NCBI GenBank assembly: GCA_009379815.1
Contig: WHSY01000021.1
Coordinates: forward strand, 1-59,511
Length of the DNA: 59,511 nt
Source: Pseudonocardiaceae bacterium
Lineage (GTDB): Bacteria > Actinomycetota > Actinomycetes > Mycobacteriales > Pseudonocardiaceae
Reading direction: 5' to 3'
Below, piece after piece: positions 43,801-55,284 of this stretch (positions are counted from its first letter, which is position 1; each line of letters begins with the position of its first letter). Position numbers and translations under genes: made by a program. The notes beneath the pieces are model-generated. The model was not told where the DNA came from, did no database searches, and saw only the letters and a list, made by a program, of their open reading frames with translations.

Positions 43801-45714
43801 TCAGTGCACCCGGCGACCGGTCTCTGTGACCCCGTAGCCGCCGAGATCCCGCACCGACGCGCGGAAGTCCTCGGACTCCAGCAGCGCCCACAGCGGCGCG
43901 AGCAGCGGGTCGCCCAGCGCCTCCGGCGTCATCACCAGGTCGTAGGGCTCCCGGGCGACCGGCACGAAGTCCAGGTGGAACGCGTGCGCCGCGGCCATGA
44001 TCCCCAGCCCCGCATCCGCGCGGCCGGCGGCGACGGCGGCGGCCACCGCGAGGTGGGTGTGCTCCTCGCGCTCGTACCCCGCGACGTCGCCCGGATCGAT
44101 CGAGCGGCCGCGCAGCTCGTGGTCGAGCAGCACCCGGGTGCCGGCGCCGCGCTGCCGGTTGACGTAGCGAAGCCCCGGGCGGGCAAGGTCGTCGACGCCG
44201 CGCAGCCCGAGCGGGTTGCCGGGCGCGACGATGAGTCCCTGGTCGCGGTGCACCAGCCGGACCACGGCCAGCTCCCGCCCGGGGAGCACGCGCTCGAGGT
44301 AGGGCAGCGTGTACTCGCCGGAGTCCGGGTCGAGCAGGTGCGAGCCGGCGACGTGGCACAGCCCGTCGCGCAGCGCGACGAGGCCGCCGAGCGAGCCGAC
44401 GTTGGAGGACGCCAGCGTCAGCCGGGGGTCGGCGGCACGCAGCGCGGAGGCGGCGAGGTCGAGCACCAGGTCGTGCGAGCCGATCGCCACGATGGTGCGC
44501 TCGATCTCGTCGAGCCCGCGCAGCAGCTCCACGCCGACCTCGTCGCCCGCGTGGTGGCCCTCCAGCCCGGCGGGCACCACAAGCAGCCCGTCGGCGCGCA
44601 CCAGCGAGGTGAGGACGCCGGCGCCGCGTGGCAGCGGGGTGGCCACGATCTCGCCGCCGACCCGCCCGAGCCGCACCCGCACCCAGTCGTCCATCCCCAC
44701 CGGGGATGCGAGCTTGCGGGCCAGCCGCGCGCGGGCCGTCGGGCGGCGGCGCGGTGGCGCACCCTCCAGCTCGGCCAGCAGCGGCGCGGCGAAGATCTCG
44801 AACGTCAGCGCGGCCGACACCGGGTATCCCGGCGACCCCAGCACCGGGGTGGCGCCCGCGGTACCCAGCACGACCGGGTGGCCCGGGCGCACCGCGACGC
44901 CGTGCACCGCCAGCGTGCCCAGCTCGGCGACGACCCGCGCGGTGTAGTCGTCGCGCCCGGCGCTGGACCCCGCGACCAGGATCACCAGGTCGGCCTCGGC
45001 GGCTGCGGCCCGCGCGGCGGCGGCGATGCGCGGCGGGTCGTCGGGCACGATCGGCAGGCAGCTGGCCTCACAGCCGATCTCGCGGGCCTGCGCGGCGAGC
45101 ATCAGCGAGTTCGTGTCGAGGATCTCCCCCGGTGCGGTCGCCGAGCCGATGGGCCGTATCTCGTCCCCGGTGGGCAGCACGGCCACCACGGGGCGCCGCC
45201 TCACCAACACCTCGGTCACCCCCGCGGCGGCCGCCGCGGCGACGTCCACCGGCCGCAGCCGGTGGCCCTCGGGCAGCAGCAGCTCCGCCGTGCTGACGTC
45301 CTCGCCGATCGAGCGGACGTGCTGGTACGGCGGCACGGCGCCGCGCAGCTCGGCCGAGTCGCCCTCGCGGTGCACGTGCTCGCGCATCACCACCGCGTCG
45401 CGGCCCTCGGGCATCGGATCGCCGGTGTCGACCTCGTCGTAGGCATCGCAGCCGAGGTGCACCGGCGTCGTCTCCCCCGCGCCGAGCGTGTCGATCGACC
45501 GAACCGCGATCCCGTCCATGCCCGCCGAGTCGAACGCGGGCGAGGACCGCACCGCCCACACCGGCTCGGCGGTCACCCGCCCGACGGCCACCTCGACCCC
45601 GATCCGCACCGCGGGCAGCCGCGCCGGGCAGCCCGCGTCCGCGCACGCCGCGCGCCACGCGTCGAGCGCCTGCTCGGCGGGCACGTCGCGGATGAACGGG
45701 CTCGAGGGGGTCAT
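43801..45714 (-). CDS. moeA: MoeA-type molybdopterin molybdenumtransferase fused to a PBP-like domain
   Basis: A 637-residue fusion. Residues 1-400 are MoeA: FDSAGMDGIAVRSID, VMREHVHREGD, VVAVLPTGDEIRP, the VILVAGSSAGRDDYT loop, and VLGSPGYPVSAALTFE. Residues 420-630 form a PBP-like domain (LIVAPGNPLGLRGVDDLARPGLRYVN, AGTRVLLD). MoeA inserts Mo or W into adenylated pterin; the extra domain may bind the oxyanion or cofactor. ATG 45714 is 48 bp from the divergent tupA start, so both probably share a control region. The second MoeA of the locus is at 49341. Confidence 0.88.
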   Translation of the reverse strand: MTPSSPFIRDVPAEQALDAWRAACADAGCPARLPAVRIGVEVAVGRVTAEPVWAVRSSPAFDSAGMDGIAVRSIDTLGAGETTPVHLGCDAYDEVDTGDPMPEGRDAVVMREHVHREGDSAELRGAVPPYQHVRSIGEDVSTAELLLPEGHRLRPVDVAAAAAAGVTEVLVRRRPVVAVLPTGDEIRPIGSATAPGEILDTNSLMLAAQAREIGCEASCLPIVPDDPPRIAAAARAAAAEADLVILVAGSSAGRDDYTARVVAELGTLAVHGVAVRPGHPVVLGTAGATPVLGSPGYPVSAALTFEIFAAPLLAELEGAPPRRRPTARARLARKLASPVGMDDWVRVRLGRVGGEIVATPLPRGAGVLTSLVRADGLLVVPAGLEGHHAGDEVGVELLRGLDEIERTIVAIGSHDLVLDLAASALRAADPRLTLASSNVGSLGGLVALRDGLCHVAGSHLLDPDSGEYTLPYLERVLPGRELAVVRLVHRDQGLIVAPGNPLGLRGVDDLARPGLRYVNRQRGAGTRVLLDHELRGRSIDPGDVAGYEREEHTHLAVAAAVAAGRADAGLGIMAAAHAFHLDFVPVAREPYDLVMTPEALGDPLLAPLWALLESEDFRASVRDLGGYGVTETGRRVH

Positions 45715-45762
45715 GGCTATGGACGGTAGTCCTGCCCGGTGGCCCACGAGAGGAGATCCCTC

Positions 45763-46629
45763 ATGAAGCGCCGATCACCCCATCCGTTGCTGCTGCTCCT
45801 CGCCACGCTCGGCCTGGTGGCCGCCGCATGCGGTAGCCCGGGGCAGGCTGCGGGGCCCGGCGACGAGCGCTCGCTGATCCTGGCGACCACGACCAGCACC
45901 CAGGACTCGGGGCTGCTCGAAGAGCTGCTGCCCGCCTTCACCGCCGACACCGGCTGGCAGGTCAAGCCGATCGCGGTCGGTACCGGGCAGGCGCTGGAGC
46001 TGGGCCGCCGTGGTGAGGTCGATGTGCTGCTGGTGCACGCGCCGCCCGCGGAGAAGAAGCTGGTCGCCACCGGAACCACCGGGCGGCGGCTGCTGGTGAT
46101 GCACAACGACTTCGTGCTCGTCGGGCCCGCGACCGACCCTGCCGGCATCCGGGACGAGGCTGCGGCGGACGCGCTGGGCGGCATCGCGGGTGCGCGGCAG
46201 CTGTTCGTCTCCCGGGGCGACGACTCCGGCACCGAGAAGAAGGAGCTCGCGCTGTGGGAGCAGGCCGGCATCAGCCCGTCCGGCGGGTGGTACCAGTCCA
46301 CCGGGCAGGGCATGGCCGCGACGTTGCGAGTGGCCAGCGAGAAGCGTGGCTACACACTCACCGACCGGGCCACCTTCCTCGCGTTGCGCGACACGCTGGA
46401 TCTCGAGGTGCTCGTCGAGGGGGACCCCGGCCTGCTCAACCCTTACCACGTGATCGAGATGACCACCGCCGCCGGTGACTCGGTGCGCGAGGAGGGGGCG
46501 GCCGCCTTCGCGGACTGGCTCGTCTCCGCGCGCGCGCAGAAGATCATCGCCGGCTTCGGGGTCCGCGAGTACGGCCGGCCGCTGTTCGTGCCCGACGCGG
46601 GCAAGTCCGTCTCGGAGTTGACGAGCTGA
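45763..46629 (+). CDS. tupA: Tungstate-binding lipoprotein
   Basis: A 288-residue substrate-binding protein with a lipoprotein signal peptide (hydrophobic LLLLLATLGLVAAAC, lipid-modified Cys at residue 23). ILATTTSTQDSGLLEEL is the TupA oxyanion signature, distinct from ModA, and SRGDDSGTEKKELALW and ADWLVSARAQKIIAGFG complete the family pattern. TupA proteins bind tungstate with very high affinity. ATG 45763 has GGAGA at about 7 nt. It is first of tupABC. Confidence 0.92.
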   Translation: MKRRSPHPLLLLLATLGLVAAACGSPGQAAGPGDERSLILATTTSTQDSGLLEELLPAFTADTGWQVKPIAVGTGQALELGRRGEVDVLLVHAPPAEKKLVATGTTGRRLLVMHNDFVLVGPATDPAGIRDEAAADALGGIAGARQLFVSRGDDSGTEKKELALWEQAGISPSGGWYQSTGQGMAATLRVASEKRGYTLTDRATFLALRDTLDLEVLVEGDPGLLNPYHVIEMTTAAGDSVREEGAAAFADWLVSARAQKIIAGFGVREYGRPLFVPDAGKSVSELTS

Positions 46630-46630
46630 C

Positions 46631-47344
46631 GTGGACGTCCTGGGCGAAGGCATCGCGGATGCCTTGCGGCTGCTGGTCACCGGCGACTCCGGCACATGTC
46701 AGATCACGCTGCTCACCTTGCGGGTGTCGGCCACCGCCACGCTGGTCGCGCTCGCCGCCGGGCTTCCACTGGGTGCGCTGGTCGCGCTGCGGCGCTTCCC
46801 CGGCCGACGGATCGCGCTGGCCGCCGCCAACACCGGGATGGGGATGCCACCGGTGGTCATGGGTCTGTTCGTGACGGTGTTGCTGTGGCGCAGCGGACCG
46901 CTCGGCGCGTTCGGGCTGCTCTACACCCCCACCGCGATGATCATCGCACAGGCGGCGATCGCGACCCCGGTGGTGACCGCGCTGGTGGCCGCGGCACTGC
47001 AGCAGGTGGACCCGGACTTCGGCACCCAGATGGCGGCGCTCGGCGCGACCCGGCTGCGGGCGTTCGGCGCGCTGCTGGTCGAGGCACGGCTGCCGCTGCT
47101 CGCAGCGGGGATGGCCGGCTTCGGCGCGGTGGTCAGCGAGGTCGGCGCGGCGATGATGGTGGGGGGCAACATCGAGGGCCAGACGCGGGTGCTGACCACC
47201 GCTGCCGTGCTGGCCACCAGCCGGGGGGAGTTCGCGCTGGCCATCGCCTTCGGCATGGTGCTGCTGGGCCTGGCGTTCGCGGTGAACCTCGGTCTCACGC
47301 TGGCAGCACAACGCCGATCGACACAACCACGGGCCGCCCGGTGA
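46631..47344 (+). CDS. tupB: Tungstate ABC transporter permease
   Basis: A 237-residue permease with five or six membrane segments. AALGATRLRAFGALLVEARLPLLAAG is the EAA loop contacting the ATPase, and MVGGNIEGQTRVLTTA is a TupB-type ending. It begins 1 nt after the tupA stop and overlaps tupC by 4 nt (GTGA). Confidence 0.93.
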   Translation: MDVLGEGIADALRLLVTGDSGTCQITLLTLRVSATATLVALAAGLPLGALVALRRFPGRRIALAAANTGMGMPPVVMGLFVTVLLWRSGPLGAFGLLYTPTAMIIAQAAIATPVVTALVAAALQQVDPDFGTQMAALGATRLRAFGALLVEARLPLLAAGMAGFGAVVSEVGAAMMVGGNIEGQTRVLTTAAVLATSRGEFALAIAFGMVLLGLAFAVNLGLTLAAQRRSTQPRAAR

Positions 47345-48363
47345 CGCCCCGGATCGGGTGCCGGGACCTGGCCGTCCGCGCCGGTGGCCGCACGATCCTG
47401 TCGGTGGATGCGCTCGACGTCGGGGCAGGCGAGACGCTGGCGGTGCTCGGTGCCAACGGCGCCGGCAAGTCCACGCTGGTCAGAGCGCTGGCGCTGCTGA
47501 CGTCGCGGGAGCGCGGCACCGTGCTGCTCGACGGCCGCCCCGCGATCCGGGCCGCGGTGCGGTCGGCGGTCGCCGCGGTGCTGCAGCGCCCGATCCTGCG
47601 CCGCGGGACCGTGGCCGCCAACGCGGCCAGCGGACTGGTGATGCGTGGGTTGCGCCGGGCCGAGGCACTGCGGCGCGCCGAGCCGTGGCTGCACCGGCTC
47701 GGTGCAGCCGATCTCGCCGACCGGGATGCCCGTGGCCTCTCCGGTGGGGAGACCCAGCGCGTGGCGCTCGCCCGCGCGCTGGCGGTCGGCCCCCGGGTGC
47801 TGATCCTCGACGAACCGTTCGCCGCACTCGACGCCACCACCCGCACCGACCTGATCGCAGACCTGCAGGTCGTGCTCGCCGATCTCGGCACCGCAACGAT
47901 CCTCGTGACCCATGATCGGGACGAGGCGGCGGCACTGGCCGATCGCACCGCCCTGCTGGTGGACGGGTCGCTGCGCCAGATCGGCGCGACCTCGACGGTG
48001 CTGGACCAGCCGGCCGACGCCGACTGCGCCCGGCTCGTGGGCTTCACCAACGTCCTGCCCCCGGAGCTCACCGGGCTGCGCGGCACCGTGGTCGCCCGGC
48101 CGGAACACTGCACACCGGTACCACCCGGCGACAGCCCACCGCCGGACACGTTCGTGACACGCGGTCGCGTGGACCGCACCGTCCCGCTCGGTGGTGTCAC
48201 TCGCATCGACGTGAGCACCGACGCCGGTTCACTGGCCTGCCTGGTCACCGGCGAAGCTCCGGACGGGATCACACCAGGCGCTACGGTCGCCGTCGCCGTT
48301 GCGGCGGAACGGTCGCGCACGGTGCACGACGCTGCCGATCTTGTCGCCCCGGCGCGTCCCTGA
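47341..48363 (+). CDS. tupC: Tungstate ABC transporter ATP-binding protein
   Basis: A 340-residue ATPase. Walker A is GANGAGKST, the signature is LSGGETQRVALARAL, and Walker B is LILDEPFAALD. The C-terminal 100 residues form a TOBE/Mop-like domain, which in molybdate/tungstate importers can bind the oxyanion and stop transport when the cell is full. GTG 47341 overlaps the tupB stop. Its own stop lies inside a long inverted repeat. Confidence 0.9.
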   Translation: MTPRIGCRDLAVRAGGRTILSVDALDVGAGETLAVLGANGAGKSTLVRALALLTSRERGTVLLDGRPAIRAAVRSAVAAVLQRPILRRGTVAANAASGLVMRGLRRAEALRRAEPWLHRLGAADLADRDARGLSGGETQRVALARALAVGPRVLILDEPFAALDATTRTDLIADLQVVLADLGTATILVTHDRDEAAALADRTALLVDGSLRQIGATSTVLDQPADADCARLVGFTNVLPPELTGLRGTVVARPEHCTPVPPGDSPPPDTFVTRGRVDRTVPLGGVTRIDVSTDAGSLACLVTGEAPDGITPGATVAVAVAAERSRTVHDAADLVAPARP

Positions 48364-48420
48364 GCTCGACGCCGCGGGGGCTCGCACGCCCGATCAGCCC
48401 CACGGCGTCGAGCTCAGGGA
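48357..48420. terminator. Large inverted repeat at the tupC end
   Basis: Perfect 18-bp arms (48357-48374 and 48403-48420) around a 28-base loop; the left arm includes the tupC stop codon. It lies between two convergent genes, so it could stop transcription from both sides. There is no T-run. Confidence 0.65.
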
Positions 48421-48443
48421 CACCGGCGGGCGTGCCGCGACGG

Positions 48444-49127
48444 CTACGAGCCCCCGGACGAGGACGCGGCCGCCGCACCGGCGACCGCGGCCATCGTCGC
48501 TGCGTTCGCGTCGCCGATCGCTTTGGCGACGTCGGCGCTGACCGCCTCGCCCTTCGACAGCGCCCTGGCGCGCCGGCGCGCGTCGCGGCGCTGCTCACCG
48601 GATACCAGGCGACGCAGCAGCTTCCAGCCCGCCGGATGAACGAGACCCCCGAGCGCCGCGTCGCGTGGGTCCGAGACCGGTTCGGCATCGGTGAGCACCC
48701 GCGTCACACGCCCGCGCAGCTCACCGACCCGGGTGCGGTCGACCACCGGATGGCGGGTCACCGGCACGATGCCGAGCACGCGCCGCGTGTCTCGTTGCAG
48801 GATCCCGCGATCCACGAGCTGCCCCAGCACCATGGTGCGCAGCCGGCCGCGGCTGCCCAGGCGCCGGACCCAGGCCTTGGTGGTACGCGGTCTGTGACGG
48901 GCACGGATCTCGGCCAGCACCCGGTCGAGGGCCGGGTGGCCGGTGTGTGCGTCGGTGGCCTGCAGGCGGTGGCGCTCGATCGTGACGGCCCCGCGCAGCG
49001 CGAGCTCCAGCACGGTGGCACCCGCGACCAGCATGTTCGGGTTCTCCGTCGAGCGGTTGCGTCCCCGCTCGTCGTTCCAGCCGAGCAGCAGCAGCTCCTC
49101 GGGCAACGTGAGTCGCTCATCGGCCAT
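48444..49127 (-). CDS. GPP34 (Golgi phosphoprotein 3)-like protein
   Basis: A 227-residue helical protein. RLTLPEELLLLGWNDERGR at the N-terminus and MLVAGATVLELALRGAVTI are the GPP34 hallmarks; in eukaryotes this fold binds phosphoinositides. Bacterial members, common in Actinobacteria, have unknown function. The ATG at 49127 begins the family match. It is the last gene before tupABC in the convergent arrangement. The 213 bp to moeA hold nothing obvious. Confidence 0.85.
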   Translation of the reverse strand: MADERLTLPEELLLLGWNDERGRNRSTENPNMLVAGATVLELALRGAVTIERHRLQATDAHTGHPALDRVLAEIRARHRPRTTKAWVRRLGSRGRLRTMVLGQLVDRGILQRDTRRVLGIVPVTRHPVVDRTRVGELRGRVTRVLTDAEPVSDPRDAALGGLVHPAGWKLLRRLVSGEQRRDARRRARALSKGEAVSADVAKAIGDANAATMAAVAGAAAASSSGGS

Positions 49128-49340
49128 GGGTGCCCCCGATCCGCGCTGCGCTCGCATCCGCCCGGTGTGATCACCGGTGCTCGTCGTGTGTACAACCATC
49201 ATGCGGACCGCGCGTCGCGCGCGACAGTGCCGAGCTGCACGAGTTCGGGGTGGGCTGGTCACGTGCCGCAATGACAGATGTCACGAGTGCGCGCGCTCAC
49301 GACGCGGCGGCCGGGTAGCGGCTCGGGCGCGACCCTGCGG

Positions 49341-50572
49341 CTATCGGTACAGCGTGACGTCGACCTCGGTATCGGTGTCGAGACCGGTGGCCTCCTCGGG
49401 CACCACGAGGTAGCCGTCGGCGGAGGTCAAGATCGACAGCAGCGCCGACGCGCCGAACAGTGGCGTGGCGGTGGGCTTGTCCGGCCCGTCGCTCAGCGTC
49501 ACCTGCACGATGTCGAGGCGCCCGGCTGCCGAGGCCAGCGCGCGGGACAGCCGGGCGCGCACCACCGGCTCGACCGGTGCCGCCGCAACGCCACCCCCCC
49601 GGCGCACCAGCGGCATCCCCACCAGCCGGAACACCACCAGCGCCGACAGCGGGTTGCCGGGCAGTCCGATCACCGCAACCCCGCCGCACTCGGCGAGCAG
49701 CGTGGGCTTTCCGGGCTTGATCGCCAGGCCGTGGCAGTAGATCCCCGGCTCGCCCAGCCCGGCGACGGCCTCCGCGGTGCCGTCGCGCGCGCCCACCGAC
49801 GACCCGGCGGACACGACGACGAGGTCGGCATCGGCCACCGCCGCGCGCAGCGCCGCCGAGAGTGCGTGCGGCTCGTCGGCCACGATGCCCGACAGCACGG
49901 GTGATCCGCCCGCCTCGAGCACCAGCCCGGCCAGTGCGGATGCGGTGGCGTCACGAACCTGCCCCGGTGACAGCGTCGCCGTCTCCGGCGCCACCACCTC
50001 GTCCCCGGTGGACAGGATCACCACCCGGGGGCACGCGTGCACCGGCACCGACGTCACCCCCGCCGCAGCGAGCATGCCGAGATCCTGGGCCCGCAGCGGG
50101 CGGCCCGCGGGCACGAGGACCGCACCGGCCGTGACGTCCTCGTCGGCGCGCACCAGCCCGTCGCCGGGGGCGACCGGGCGGACCACCTCGACGGTCCCGG
50201 GCATGGTCTCGCTGGTGTACTCGACCATCACCACGGCGTCCGCGCCCTCGGGCAGCACCCCGCCGGTGGGCATGAGCACCGCGGTCGCAGGCCCTACCGC
50301 GACGGCCGGCGCGGCCCCCATCCGCACCGCACCTGTGATGTCGAGGTAGGACGGCAACCCCTCGGAGGCCCCGTAGGTGTCGGCGGCCCGCACCGCGTAG
50401 CCGTCCACTGTCGCGCGGGCGAAGCCCGGCAGCGCGGACGGCGAGGTGACCGGCTCGGCCGGCACGCGCCGGAGCGCCTCGGCGAGCGCGACGGTCTCGC
50501 GGCCCGTCCGCCGGGACGGGGCGAAGTCACGCAACGCCTCCGCGACGGTGCGGGTGGTGAAGAACTCCCGGC

Positions 50573-50576
<4 letters not shown>
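49341..50576 (-). CDS. moeA: Molybdopterin molybdenumtransferase MoeA (second copy)
   Basis: A 411-residue MoeA. LPGFARATVDGYAVRAADT, MPTGGVLPEGADAVVMVEYTS, VVILSTGDEV, LVVVSAGSSVGARD and VIGLPGNPLSALVVF are all present. GTG 50576 overlaps the stop of the formate dehydrogenase beta gene, so it is translated with the tungsto/molybdo-enzymes. It inserts metal into molybdopterin-AMP. The separate MoeA-PBP fusion may serve the other metal or a different cofactor form. Confidence 0.93.
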
Positions 50577-52323
<1,747 letters not shown>

Positions 52324-52327
<4 letters not shown>

Positions 52328-55284
52328 AGACCCCCGACCGGGGTCGCGGCGGTGGTCGCCGCTGCGGTGGTGACGGGCTCGATGCGCACCGCGCAGAACT
52401 TGAACTCGGGGATCTTCCCGAACGGGTCGATCTCGTCGGTGGTGAGCAGGTTCGCCGCCGCCTCCCGGAAATGGAACGGGATGAAACAGTTGCCAGGGGC
52501 CTCGCGGTGCGAGACCCGCAGCCGCAGCTCGATGCGGCCGCGCCGCGAGGACACCCGCACCGTGTCGCCGTCGGCGACGCCGAGATCGGCGGCGTCCTTA
52601 CCGGACAGGTAGACCTCGGGGTGGGGCGCGATGGAGTCCAGCGCGAAGGAGCGCCTGGTCATCGAGCCGGTGTGCCAATGCTCGAGCAGCCGCCCGGTGT
52701 TGAGCACCAGCGGGTACTCGGCATCGGGCAGCTCGCGGGCGGGCAGCCACTGCGCCGGCACCAGGTGCGCCAGCCCGTCACCGGTGTTGAACCGCTCGTC
52801 GAAGAGCACGACGCTGCCGTCGGAGTGCTCCGGGTCGGCGTTGGGATAGAGCTTGCCCGTGCCGCCGAGGTTGTCGTAGGACAGGTTGGCGTAGTTGGGC
52901 ATCACCGAGACCATCTCGTCGAAGACCTCCCGCGGCGAGGTGTAGGTCCAGTCCAGGCCCACCCGGCGGGCGATGTCGCACACGATCTCCCAGTCGGTCC
53001 GCGCCTGGCCGGGCCGGTCGAGCACGGTTCGCCCGAGCTGCACCCGCCGGTCGGTGTTGGTGTAGGTGCCGTCCTTTTCCAGATACGACGACGCCGGCAG
53101 GATCACATCGGCGAACTCGGCCGTCTCGGTGACGAAGATGTCCTGCACGACCAGGAAGTCCAGCGCGGCCAGCGCCTTGCGCACCTTGTTGATGTTCGGG
53201 TCGGACAGGAAGGGGTTCTCCCCCATCATGTACATCCCGCGCACGCCACCCTCGAGCACCGAGCCGATGATCTCGGTCACGGTCAGCCCGTTCTCCGGGT
53301 TCAGACCGGTCACGCCCCAGGCCCGCTCGAAGCGCTGCCGCACCTCGGCGGAATCGGCGTTCTGGTAGTCGGGGTAGAACATCGGGATCAGCCCGACGTC
53401 CGAGGCGCCCTGCACGTTGTTCTGACCGCGCAGCGGGTGCAGCCCGGCGCCGGGCTTGCCCACGTTGCCGGTGATCGCACACAGCGCGATCAGGCAGCGC
53501 GCGTTGTCGGTACCCGTGGTGTGCTGCGAGATGCCCATCCCCCAGAAGATGATCCCCGCACCGGCCTCGCCCCAGATCCGGGCGATCTCGGTGATCGTCG
53601 CAGCGTCCACGCCGGTGATCTGCGCGGCGCGTTCCGGCGGGTAGTCGGCCACCGTGGCCGCCAGCTCGTCGTAGTTCGACGTGCGCTCGGCGACGAACTC
53701 GCTGTCGACGAGCCCGAGCCGGATGATCTCGTGCATGACCGCGTTGTAGAACGCGACGTCGGTGCCCGGCTTGATCTGGCAGAAGATGTCGGCGTGATCG
53801 GCGACCGTGCTGGCACGCGGATCAATGTAGATGATCTTCGTGCCGCGCCGGTGAGCCTGCTTGAAAAACGACGACGCGACCGGGTGGTTGGAGGTGGCAT
53901 TGCTACCGGTGATGATCGCGACGTCGGAGTTGGTGACGTCGCCGTAGGTGGTCGACACCGCGCCGGAACCGATGCCCTCGAACAGCGCGGCCACCGACGA
54001 GGCGTGACACAGCCGGGTGCAGTGGTCGACATTGTTGCTGCCGAACCCGGTGCGGATCAGCTTCTGGAACAGGTAAGCCTCCTCGTTGGAGCACTTCGCC
54101 GAACCGAAACCCGCGATCCCGGCCGGCCCGCTCTCGCCGTGGATCCCGGTCAGCCGCCGCGCGACCAGGTCGAGCGCCTCCTCCCAGGAGGCCTCCCGGA
54201 AGTGCGGCAGCACCTCCTCGTAGGGCACCAGCCCACCGGGCTTGCGGTTGCGCTTGTCCTGGCCGTCGCCGCCGCCTTCCTGCTCGGCGCGCACGTCGGC
54301 CGACAGCGCACCCTTCGGATACGAGCCCTCCCGCCGGATCAGCGGCATGGTCAACCGCTGCGGCGACGCCGCGTAGTCCCAACCGTAACGCCCCTTGACG
54401 CACAACCGCCCCTGCGAGCCGGGCTGGTCACGGCCCTCGGCGAACGAGATCGCACCACGCTCGCGGTCGACGTTGAAGGTCAACGCGCAGCCCACCCCGC
54501 AGTACGGGCACACCGAGTCGACCTGCTCGAGCTGCTCACGCGGCCGGATCGGGATGTTGTTGATCGGCTTGTTGGTCAGCGCCCCCGTCGGGCACGCCGC
54601 CACGCACTCCCCGCACGTGACACACGACGACGCACCCATCGGATCGTTGAGGTCGAAGGCGATGCGCGTGTCATAGCCCTTACCCGACCGGCCGATGACA
54701 TCGTTGCCCTGAATGTCGTCACACGCGCGCACACAACGATCGCAGAGGATGCACGCATCGTGATCGACCGCGATCACCGGGTTGGAGTCATCGGTCCCAC
54801 GACCCGAACCACACGGCAACGGCGCGGCCCCACCCGACCCCACCGACCCGTTCGACGCGGCGCCCGCCTCGACGCCGTAGCGGTCGGCCAGCTCGAGCAG
54901 CATGTTGTCGGCGGTGCTGATCTGCTTCGGATCGCGCTCACGGGGCGGCTGGTCAGCCACCAGCAGCTCCGTCAGCACCGCCCGACTGCGGTCCAGCGCC
55001 GCAGAGGTCGTGGCCACCTCCATCCCCTGCTCACACGGCCGCACACACGCCGCGGCATAAGCCCGCCCACCCGTGTCGACCACGCACATCCGGCACACCC
55101 CGACCGGGTCATAACGCTCGTCATGACACAACACCGGGATATCGATGCCCACATCGCGTGCCGCCGTCCAGATCGTCGTCCCCTCCGGCACGGTGATCTC
55201 ACGACCATCCACCGACAACGTCACCGTCGCCGGTACGACGGTGCTCTCGGTCGGTACAGCAGACGTGGCAGTCACGGCATCCAT
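52324..55284 (-). CDS. fdhF: Formate dehydrogenase alpha subunit
   Basis: A 986-residue Mo/W bis-MGD enzyme oxidising formate to CO2. The N-terminal ferredoxin domain carries [2Fe-2S] Cys53, 64, 67 and 80. NuoG-like and two [4Fe-4S] motifs follow (CILCDRCVRAC and CVTCGECVAACP), then the catalytic cluster CPYCGVGC at 259-266. The active-site metal ligand is Cys426 in RLCHASSV (cysteine, not selenocysteine) followed by His427. The C-terminus is the molybdopterin-dinucleotide domain. ATG 55284 overlaps the AOR gene by 13 nt. Whether Mo or W is used cannot be read from sequence; the neighbouring tupABC favours W. Confidence 0.95.
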
